From Bacteroidales bacterium F22 (GTDB lineage Bacteria; Bacteroidota; Bacteroidia; Bacteroidales; Bacteroidaceae), in contig CP095414.1 in NCBI GenBank assembly GCA_029541985.1, forward strand, positions 310,001-374,000: a stretch of 64,000 nt of DNA. The letters are read 5' to 3'. Positions 37,003 through 44,060 of the stretch are shown here, in pieces (position 1 is the stretch's first letter; the number at the start of each line of letters is the position of its first letter). The notes below the pieces were generated by a model. That model saw nothing but the letters and a program-made list of their open reading frames with translations, searched no databases and had not been told where the DNA came from. The position numbers were made by a program, and so were the translations under genes.

Positions 37003-38898
37003 TTATTCTACAGTATTCAAGTCATTGATATTTTCATACCAATCGATATAAGCTTGGTTGACAGCCCGTACACCACCTGGTGTAGGATAGTTCCCTGTGA
37101 AATACCAGTCTCCAGTATGGTTTGGACATGCTTGATGAAGTCCTGTGATGCTCTGGTAGACGATTTGTACTTCTGCTTTGACTTGTTTTGGTTTCAATAA
37201 ATCAACCATCTTATCGCTGATCTCTTGTGGAGTAAATGGAGCATAAATCTCTTGTACATAATTCTTCATCTCTTCCATTGGAAGTTCGCTCTGAGCGATA
37301 CTCTTCTCATACACATCATCTATAATATCACTCATGTGTCGCTCATGGAGTAGAGCTACTGTAGCTTTGAAAGCTATGAACTCTTCCATTCGCGCCATAT
37401 CGATACCATAGTAATCTGGGTATCTAATTTGAGGTGACGAACTGACGATAACTATCTTTTTAGGTTCTAATCGATCTAGGATACCTATAATACTTTGCTT
37501 CAAGGTGGTTCCACGTACGATAGAGTCATCGATGATTACTAGATTATCTTTGTGACTTTCTAGACTTCCGTATGTGATGTCATAGACATGGGCCGCTAGG
37601 TCATTTCTGCTATTTCCCTCAGCGATAAATGTACGGAGTTTGATATCTTTGATGGCCACTTTCTCACTTCGTATTCGCTTGGATAAGATGTCTTCCAGTT
37701 CATCTTGTGTCGGGGTATGTCCCAAGGCAGCTATCTTTTTGCCTTTTTGTACATTGAGGTATTTGTTGAATCCTTCAATCATACCATAAAAGGCGACTTC
37801 GGCTGTATTTGGGATAAAAGAAAATACCGTATGATCAACGTCATTGGATATCGCTTCTAGAATCGGAGAGACTAACTGTTCTCCCAGATTCTTACGTTCC
37901 TTGTAGATATCTTCATCAGAACCGCGACTGAAATAAATGCGCTCGAAAGAACATTTCTTGATTTCTCGTTGCTCATTGATTTGTTCGATACGTACTGTTC
38001 CTTGTTTGTTGACCATGAGAGCCTCTCCTGGTTCGAGTTCTTGTATCTGTTCTACTTTCAAGTCAAAAGTAGTCTGTATGACAGGTCGTTCACTTGCTAG
38101 GACGACAATTTCATCATCCATGTAATAGTATGCAGGTCTGATTCCCCAAGGATCTCTGATAGCAAAACTCTCTCCACTGCCGGTTAAGCCACAGACTACA
38201 TATCCGCCATCCCAATGAGTGGTCGAGGTACGTAGGACATTGGCTATGTTCATTTCTTTCTCGATACGATGTGTGATGTCCATTCCTTTTAAGCCATCAG
38301 CTTCTGCCTTGACAAAGACACGCTCTACTTCACGGTCTAGACGGTGTCCGATCTGTTCCAGCATGATATATGTATCAGCATACTTGCGAGGATGTTGTCC
38401 AGTCGCAGTAATTTCTTCGAAAATCTTATCTACGTTGGTCATATTGAAGTTACCACAAAGACTTAGATTTTTGGCTCTCCAATTGTTTCTTCTCAAGAAA
38501 GGATGTACATAACTGAGGCCTTTCTTTCCCGTAGTAGAGTATCTCAAATGACCCATATAGAGTTCTCCAGCAAAAGGAAGCTCAGCTTTGGCATATTCAG
38601 CATCGGCAAGTCGTTCTTTCGATATCCCTCTGAAGTTAGCTTGTACGTTTCCGAAGATTTCAGTGATAGCCGTAGACCCTTCGGCACGTTCTCTGAACAT
38701 ATATTCTTCACCTGGTTGAGATCTCAATTTGACACAAGCCAATCCAGCACCTTCTTGTCCACGATTATGCTGTTTCTCCATTAGGAGATACAGCTTGTTG
38801 AGTCCATACATCCATGTGCCATATTTCTCTTGATAATATTCAAGCGGTTTTAGTAGGCGTATCATTGCGACGCCACATTCATGTTTCAGCGGTTCCAT
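37003..38898 (-). CDS. Amidophosphoribosyltransferase-like class II glutamine amidotransferase
   Basis: A 631-aa PurF relative, well above the usual roughly 500 aa. It has an N-terminal class II glutaminase domain: Cys8 after a short MEPLKHE propeptide, NRGQEGAGL, LYMGHLRYSTTGK, CGNFNMTN and DPWGIRPAYY. The C-terminal type I phosphoribosyltransferase domain carries the PRPP motif VIIDDSIVRGTTL (about 453-465). The region matching the PurF PESG-type loop reads SFIPNTAEVAFYGM, and the C-terminal 100 residues are an extension. It leads carA and carB, so it may be a paralog used with carbamoyl phosphate synthesis rather than the main PurF. Cys8 would need processing to become the nucleophile. Confidence 0.82.
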   Translation of the reverse strand: MEPLKHECGVAMIRLLKPLEYYQEKYGTWMYGLNKLYLLMEKQHNRGQEGAGLACVKLRSQPGEEYMFRERAEGSTAITEIFGNVQANFRGISKERLADAEYAKAELPFAGELYMGHLRYSTTGKKGLSYVHPFLRRNNWRAKNLSLCGNFNMTNVDKIFEEITATGQHPRKYADTYIMLEQIGHRLDREVERVFVKAEADGLKGMDITHRIEKEMNIANVLRTSTTHWDGGYVVCGLTGSGESFAIRDPWGIRPAYYYMDDEIVVLASERPVIQTTFDLKVEQIQELEPGEALMVNKQGTVRIEQINEQREIKKCSFERIYFSRGSDEDIYKERKNLGEQLVSPILEAISNDVDHTVFSFIPNTAEVAFYGMIEGFNKYLNVQKGKKIAALGHTPTQDELEDILSKRIRSEKVAIKDIKLRTFIAEGNSRNDLAAHVYDITYGSLESHKDNLVIIDDSIVRGTTLKQSIIGILDRLEPKKIVIVSSSPQIRYPDYYGIDMARMEEFIAFKATVALLHERHMSDIIDDVYEKSIAQSELPMEEMKNYVQEIYAPFTPQEISDKMVDLLKPKQVKAEVQIVYQSITGLHQACPNHTGDWYFTGNYPTPGGVRAVNQAYIDWYENINDLNTVE

Positions 38899-39105
38899 TT
38901 AACTAAAATAATTTACGAAGTTGAGTAGACTAAGAATACCTATAAAAAAAACAGCCACGTCATGGTAAGATGAACGCAGCTGAGTATGATACACAGATAA
39001 TAATAAAGGGGATAAGGCACAAATAGACCAATCATATTTTTGAATGATAGAGTTATCATATTGGAAGGTCGACCCTTTCCCTATTATGTTATCAGTTTGT
39101 TGCAT
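38899..39105 (-). CDS. Possible 68-codon leader ORF directly abutting the PurF-like gene
   Basis: An ATG-started frame whose stop codon is immediately followed by the PurF-like ATG with no gap. The peptide has no recognised family; its C-terminal part is hydrophobic (VAVFFIGILSLLNFVNYF). Its coding sequence contains the leader hairpin at 38944-38982. It could be a translated leader used in attenuation or a chance frame. The close abutment is the only positive evidence. Confidence 0.25.
   Translation of the reverse strand: MQQTDNIIGKGSTFQYDNSIIQKYDWSICALSPLLLSVYHTQLRSSYHDVAVFFIGILSLLNFVNYFS
38944..38982 (-). terminator. Intrinsic terminator inside the purF-like/carAB leader (possible attenuator)
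   Basis: On the minus strand CAGCTGCGTTCAT pairs with ATGACGTGGCTG (one bulged T, two G-U pairs; 6-nt loop), followed by eight T. It lies 46 bp upstream of the PurF-like ATG and downstream of the promoter, so it would end transcription before the operon unless overridden. Confidence 0.7.
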
Positions 39106-39163
39106 TAATACACCAATAAATTAATCTGTTATAATTGTGATTAGTATCACTATGTGTGACTTG

Positions 39164-39265
39164 TTTGTCAAATACTTTGCAAATATAAGTTTTATTTGTC
39201 AAGGCAGAAAATATAAACTTATAATTTGTCAAGAGATTTAGAGAAATTAGTGTCTCATTGTCAAG
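39164..39265 (-). repeat. Four phased TTGACAA direct repeats at the purF-like/carAB promoter
   Basis: On the plus strand TTTGTCAA occurs at 39164, 39195 and 39225, and ATTGTCAA at 39257, i.e. spacings of 31, 30 and 32 bp. Two neighbouring units also share the following ATATTT block, so the promoter itself looks tandemly duplicated. The spacing is near three helical turns, which suits a regulator bound on one DNA face. Confidence 0.6.
39180..39187 (-). promoter_or_regulatory. -7 promoter element for the purF-like/carAB operon
   Basis: TATATTTG on the minus strand, about 280 nt upstream of the PurF-like ATG. It is embedded in a set of phased TTGACAAA repeats; a related TATATTTT lies one repeat unit (30 bp) upstream. 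Confidence 0.55.
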
Positions 39266-39267
39266 AA

Positions 39268-39302
39268 TAAAAAATTCCTCAGCGAATCACTTCGCCAAGG
39301 AA
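39268..39302 (-). terminator. Intrinsic terminator downstream of the mosaic metallopeptidase gene
   Basis: On the minus strand TTCCTTGGCGAA pairs with TTCGCTGAGGAA (12 bp including two G-U pairs, GTGA loop), followed by TTTTTTATT. It lies about 170 bp after the stop at 39475. Confidence 0.78.
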
Positions 39303-39474
39303 CTAGTCTCATAGGATTTTCGATTTTATTCGAGATGGATTTTGAAATAATCATCTAAGTAAAAGCATTTCAGAGTAACGTTACCATCTCGTGTATGTAA
39401 TGAAGCATCGTAAACTTCAATTCTAATAAGTATATTTCATAATCAATCTATTTCTTTGAAGATAAATCAGCTCA
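39303..39474 (-). other. 3' region of the metallopeptidase gene with a short open remnant
   Basis: No full gene. On the minus strand an open stretch from 39436 to 39326 lacks an ATG start and encodes protein-like text (IEVYDASLHTRDGNVTLKCF, then YLDDYFKIHLE and a stop). It could be the eroded end of a former gene or chance. Confidence 0.25.
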
Positions 39475-42180
39475 TTAATCGGTATATTCAGGATAGACCA
39501 TTTCGCTAGCTGAACGTGTTGTCGTTCCTACATAGGCTTGTGCGGATGCGGTAGGAAGTGCTTGTGCATGTTGGAGTACATACTGCATACGATCAAATTG
39601 GTCATTTGTCCATTCGTCTCTGTAGCCTACATAATAATCCATGAAATTTCTTGAGATGAATCGGTTGCCATCTGTGTCATATCTGTAGTAGGCTTCACTT
39701 TCTTCTGCTGATTTCTTTCCGTTTAAATAATCGGCTATTCTTGCCATGTATTTCGTTCTGTCATAATATGGGGTATCGTCACAATAATCATTGTCAAATA
39801 CGTGACGTAGCCCTAATATATGGCCTACTTCATGAGCAAATGATGGAATGAATGATTCATTATATATATAATCATTGTTTAGACAAAGTCCAAATGGGGC
39901 AGCAAAGTTTGATGCTGTCAATCTACTTGATGAATAGTTTGTTCCTGACATCTGATAACCTGATTGCATGTATGGAAGATCTGCAAGTCCTGAGTATTCA
40001 TCTGAGAAAGCGAAGATAAACACATTGAGATACTGAGATGGTTCCCAGAAATAATCACGAAAATCACTATAATCACCGGCAAGCATTGATTTCGAAGAAC
40101 GGTTGCTGTCACTTACTTTATGGCGATGTATACCTGCTTCCTCAAGGGGGGAGCCATTAGGGTCCAATGTTGCTGCCACGAAATCGATTCTCATATCAGG
40201 ACGATAGTCGCTTGCATCGTATAGTTCGTTCAATTTGGCCAAGATATAATCTAGACGTTCTTTTGTCGGATATTGATTCCTATTGGATGCATCATCATAT
40301 ATAATGTGCATGATGATCGGTATCTGTGTCGCTGTAACGTCTGATTGTGCTGCTTGGAATATCTCTACTGACGTGGTTTCATCACCATAACTAAATAGGA
40401 TAGTACCTTTACGGTTGCTCGTGCCATTACTTTGAATAGTTATGTTTAGGGTCGCATCGTTTTCGCCTTCATCCTGTGAAATCGAAATCCATGTCGCATC
40501 GGATGATACTGTCCATTGGAAGTTACTCGTAATCGTTGCTTGGAGAGTTTGTGCATCACTTGTGGCTGTATAGCGACTGGTTGAAGTATCAAAATTAGAA
40601 TCGTCTATCATAACTGTTAGTTTGGCGATGCTTGACATTTCTGTCTCTTCGATATTGTTCATTTGGTATTTCCAAGGACTGGTTCCCATATACTTTTCCT
40701 TGCTGCCTACTGGAACTAGAAATGTGGTATTCTTAGGCATATAATAGAAGACATTTTCTCCTACTTTGAGATCAGATGGATCTGCTTTTACTAGTAGCAC
40801 TTTCTGTACTGATACACAACCGATCAATCCTTTGTCTTTTATTTCTTCTAGCGTCTGTGGGATAGTCAATTCCTTCAAGAAAGGGGTGCTAAATGCTTTT
40901 TCACCTACGGTCTTTATGGTACTTGGAATCACATATATATCTTGCTTCTTGGTGTTGCTGACGATTGTTGTCATCTCTTTATTATACAATACATTGTCGA
41001 CTACCTTGTAGTTCATATTGTCATCTGACATACTGTAAGATACAGGACAAGTATAGACTGCTGCTGGTTGGAAAGATTCCAAACTTGCTGGTAACACAAT
41101 CTTACTGAGGCTTAAGCAGTAGTAAAAGGCATATTCCTCGATTGTTTTTATATTTTCACTAAGGATGACGGTTTCGATGTCATCATTTCCCTCAAATGCT
41201 TTAGAAGCGATTGTTGTCACTTTGCTGAGGTTTGTGTCTGCTGAGAAATCTAATGTCTTTTCTTCACCATTCCACTTTAGGAAGGTTTTGCCATCTGCTG
41301 ACAAGGTGTATTCGCTTCTTAAATAAGTGGTTGATGATTTTTCGAAACTTGCTGTTATCGTATACTGGTTACTCGTTTTCATCTCGGTAGGGAAATCTTC
41401 GGAAGTAGCGGTATAAGTCGACCCATCGCTAGATTTCAAGATGAGTTCTATACTCTCGTCTAGTACATCGGTAGGTGCTACTATCATAAATACGACTAGA
41501 TTGTTCTTTTCGTCGGGTGCAATATTTGATAAAGTCAATTTTAGTCGACTAGTCATCTCATCTTTTGCTGCATTGCTAGCATCTACATACATTTCGTCGT
41601 AGAAAATCTTATCGTTGCTAGTCGTTTGAAGGGTTAGACTTGTTGCTTTACCTGAGAAATTGCTTGGAAGGGTAAGGGCAAATTTCAAACGGGCTGTTAA
41701 GTGCTTGAAACTGACTCCACTGATTTTTCCTTGTGAGTTCTTTGAGACACTACCTAATAGATAAGAGTAGTTGCTTAGATGAGAGATACTGTTATTTGCT
41801 GTTTGAACTTGACCACTAAATAATAGGGATTGTTCATCCAATCCACTTCTAGAAGCTTTGATGGCTGGATAAAATGCTTTAGTTGCATCTGATACTTCCT
41901 TACCCGAAAATTTGGCAGATATCTGACCTTCTCCTTCAACTAAGGTAAAGGTGTTGCCTGATTGGGTCGAATTATATAGTTGAAATGAGTCTCCCGCTGA
42001 CCAACTTAATTGGGTCACGGTTTCGTGGTCATATTGGGCTCTTGTAGTAGGAATTCCCGCAGAGATCGTCAACTGATTGTTGTCTATCTGTGTAGCTAAT
42101 TCACTGTCTTCTGAACTACAGCCTACAAAAAACAAGGCCATTGTAATTATAGCTGCTATTTTTGTAATTGAGTTGTTCAT
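39475..42180 (-). CDS. Surface lipoprotein: fimbrillin-like, BspA-type LRR, BACON and HExxH metallopeptidase domains
   Basis: A 901-aa mosaic lipoprotein (lipobox FVGC, Cys21). About residues 35-280 resemble fimbrillin-like/Mfa-like domains (LTISAGIPTTRAQY, LSWSAGDSFQLYN, HLTARLKFAL). About 290-510 are BspA-type leucine-rich repeats (VTTIASKAFEGNDDIETVIL, IKTIEEYAFYYCLSLSKIVL). About 520-612 is a BACON domain (FQWTVSSDATWISISQDEG). About 615-900 is a zinc metallopeptidase with HEVGHILGLRH (His783, Glu784, His787, His793) and a probable Met-turn NFMDYY (Met847), as in metzincins of the M43 kind. Likely surface-anchored and acting on host or dietary protein. It is preceded by 1 kb of AT-rich DNA. 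Confidence 0.88.
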   Translation of the reverse strand: MNNSITKIAAIITMALFFVGCSSEDSELATQIDNNQLTISAGIPTTRAQYDHETVTQLSWSAGDSFQLYNSTQSGNTFTLVEGEGQISAKFSGKEVSDATKAFYPAIKASRSGLDEQSLLFSGQVQTANNSISHLSNYSYLLGSVSKNSQGKISGVSFKHLTARLKFALTLPSNFSGKATSLTLQTTSNDKIFYDEMYVDASNAAKDEMTSRLKLTLSNIAPDEKNNLVVFMIVAPTDVLDESIELILKSSDGSTYTATSEDFPTEMKTSNQYTITASFEKSSTTYLRSEYTLSADGKTFLKWNGEEKTLDFSADTNLSKVTTIASKAFEGNDDIETVILSENIKTIEEYAFYYCLSLSKIVLPASLESFQPAAVYTCPVSYSMSDDNMNYKVVDNVLYNKEMTTIVSNTKKQDIYVIPSTIKTVGEKAFSTPFLKELTIPQTLEEIKDKGLIGCVSVQKVLLVKADPSDLKVGENVFYYMPKNTTFLVPVGSKEKYMGTSPWKYQMNNIEETEMSSIAKLTVMIDDSNFDTSTSRYTATSDAQTLQATITSNFQWTVSSDATWISISQDEGENDATLNITIQSNGTSNRKGTILFSYGDETTSVEIFQAAQSDVTATQIPIIMHIIYDDASNRNQYPTKERLDYILAKLNELYDASDYRPDMRIDFVAATLDPNGSPLEEAGIHRHKVSDSNRSSKSMLAGDYSDFRDYFWEPSQYLNVFIFAFSDEYSGLADLPYMQSGYQMSGTNYSSSRLTASNFAAPFGLCLNNDYIYNESFIPSFAHEVGHILGLRHVFDNDYCDDTPYYDRTKYMARIADYLNGKKSAEESEAYYRYDTDGNRFISRNFMDYYVGYRDEWTNDQFDRMQYVLQHAQALPTASAQAYVGTTTRSASEMVYPEYTD

Positions 42181-43110
42181 AATTTATTCCTTTTAGATGA
42201 TTATTTCTTTTAAATATCGAAGAGCCTATTAAGAATGTCAATATTATAATGTTAATTGAGTCGATATCTCTATTTTATCTCAATTTGAATAGAATAATAA
42301 ACTTTTATTCTCTGTAGTTAATCGTTTAGTTGTCTATATCTATTTATTGGGTGATATAATCAACTTGTTATGCTTTTACTTTGTTAATAAAATCCAAACT
42401 GGACTTGAAATGCTTTCTTAAACTCTCTGATATAACTAAGTTAGTGATATAAATCTCCTAAACAAGGGTTTTACCGAACTTTTTTCATTCGAAGCCTTTT
42501 GAAGAAAGTATAAATATTTTCACTAAAGTTGAACGCACTTATTTTGAAAATAAGTCATATGGTTGATAATGGAACTATTTAATTATGCTGTTATATCATT
42601 TGAATTTACTGGAATAGTATATATAGTTACTAGCACAACTATACAACATTAGATCAAAGGGAAAGTGGAATTATTTGTTAAGATTGATGTGATGTTTGTA
42701 CATAATGATAGTATAATGAGTAAATAAATAGCATTATTTTGGGTATTGTACCAATAAATAAAAATAGTTGAATAGGAGATAGATGTGTGTTGTTTTTTTA
42801 GTTTAGGACATAATTTATTTGAGAACTGATACGATGGTCTGTTTTTCTGTTCCTATTACGTATAATAGATATCGGTTAATAAACAATTATTATTTAATGG
42901 TATTATAGGTATATTAACAAGTAAACTTGTCTAATCTAATTATATATCTTATCTGAAATAAAATAATGCAATCGCATTTTTTTTTGATTTAGTCTAAAAA
43001 AAATAGGGGGATTTTATTTTCAAATTTATTTCATTTGTCCCTTTTTGTCTAGAATAGGCCTCTTTTCGTATCAAATACAGATTATACAAGTTTTCTGGAA
43101 GTAATTGTCT
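42181..43110. other. AT-rich non-coding region of about 0.9 kb
   Basis: No gene or gene remnant could be seen on either strand. It is much more AT-rich than its surroundings, with many short A/T runs. Two small perfect palindromes stand out: CTTATTTTGAAAATAAG (42538-42554) and ACAAGTAAACTTGT (42917-42930), which could be protein-binding sites. A TAAATTTG (minus, 43021-43028) matches the -7 consensus but is 840 bp from the metallopeptidase start. Confidence 0.5.
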
Positions 43111-43164
43111 ATATAAAGTGTCCCCCCTTTAAATCCTAAGATTCAAAGGGGGGACACTTTATAT
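43111..43164 (-). terminator. Strong hairpin terminator after the Crp-family gene
   Basis: A perfect 20-bp stem (43111-43130 with 43145-43164, core GTGTCCCCCC) with a 14-nt loop that itself can pair AATC/GATT. It starts 19 bp after the gene's stop. No long T-run follows, but the outer stem is AT-rich. Confidence 0.75.
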
Positions 43165-43182
43165 TATTATCGCTTGCTTAGT

Positions 43183-43884
43183 TTACCCGATTTTGCTTAT
43201 TCGTTCTAGCATCTTAATATTTATGAGCTTAATCTTACGACCATCAATAGCAATAATTCTTTCTTGTGCGAATTGTGATAAGGTGCGTATAGCATTACTT
43301 GTTGTCATATTAGATAGATTGGCTAAATCTTCTCGAGATAAATAGATACTCAAGGTATATCCATCTTCTTCTAATCCATAATTTTGTTTGAGTACAATCA
43401 ACGATTCCGCTAGACGTCCTCTAATATGCTTCTGAGTTAGGTTTACAGTTCTTTCATCTGCTTGGCCAAGATCAAAAGCCAGGTGGTTGATGAAGAATCG
43501 AGATAGGGTAGTATTTGTTTTCATGATTTCACAGACTACCTCCATTGGAACCATGCAGCAGACTGACGATTCAAATGCTGCTGCGGCAGTGTTGTAACAT
43601 TCATTGTTGAAATAGGCGCGATATCCAAAATACTCATTATTATTAATGACACGGATGATTTGAGCACGACCGCCTACGCCTCCTTTATAGATTTTGACTT
43701 TTCCTTTTAGAAGGCACATCAAATTAGATGCTTTTTCACCCTCACAATAGATGGTCTCGTTCTTCTTGTATGCTTGGATCTTAAATTGTTTTGAGAGATA
43801 ATCCTGCTGATCACTGCTCAAGGTTTCCCAAAGTTCTGCAATGTATTCAGAAACATTGATATCAGAAAGACTTAATTTCTGCAT
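43183..43884 (-). CDS. Crp/Fnr family transcriptional regulator
   Basis: A 233-aa regulator with an N-terminal cyclic-nucleotide-type beta-barrel (about 25-135: KNETIYCEGEKASNLMCLLKGKVKIYKGG and NNEYFGYRAYF), a dimer helix and a C-terminal winged helix (about 160-225: IRGRLAESLIVLKQNYG, LSREDLANLSNMTTSNAIRTLSQF). Cysteines (Cys47, Cys58 and others) are not spaced as an Fnr iron-sulfur cluster. Ligand and targets are unknown. It lies between the AT-rich region of the surface metallopeptidase and a divergent DUF5686 gene; control of either is only a guess from position. Confidence 0.88.
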   Translation of the reverse strand: MQKLSLSDINVSEYIAELWETLSSDQQDYLSKQFKIQAYKKNETIYCEGEKASNLMCLLKGKVKIYKGGVGGRAQIIRVINNNEYFGYRAYFNNECYNTAAAAFESSVCCMVPMEVVCEIMKTNTTLSRFFINHLAFDLGQADERTVNLTQKHIRGRLAESLIVLKQNYGLEEDGYTLSIYLSREDLANLSNMTTSNAIRTLSQFAQERIIAIDGRKIKLINIKMLERISKIG

Positions 43885-43947
43885 ATAGCACTCTTTTTTC
43901 TAGTTCGTATTTTAAGGCGATACGCTGAGATATCATATCGACAATCA

Positions 43948-43955
43948 CAAATATA
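43948..43955 (-). promoter_or_regulatory. -7 promoter element for the Crp-family gene
   Basis: TATATTTG on the minus strand, 64 nt upstream of the ATG at 43884, in the divergent gap with the DUF5686 gene. Confidence 0.5.
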
Positions 43956-44040
43956 CGATAAATGATTAATTGTTTATGTCCTACAACAGAAAAAAAAAGA
44001 AAATAGTTTGTTTTCTGTTTATATTTTGAAGTTTTATCGG

Positions 44041-44048
44041 TATATTTG
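44041..44048 (+). promoter_or_regulatory. -7 promoter element for the DUF5686 gene
   Basis: TATATTTG only 12 nt before the ATG at 44061. Used as a promoter it would give a leader of a few bases, so either the mRNA is nearly leaderless or translation begins further in. Confidence 0.4.
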
Positions 44049-44060
44049 AATCAACATATT

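Noticed and set aside
39164-39265. CRISPR-like reading of the four TTGACAA repeats
   Set aside because: Repeats are only 8-9 bp, spacers are about 22 bp and partly similar to each other, and no cas gene is near; a promoter or operator array fits better.
43111-43164. 20-bp inverted repeat considered as an insertion-sequence end
   Set aside because: No transposase, no partner copy and no target duplication; it sits directly after a gene stop, as terminators do.
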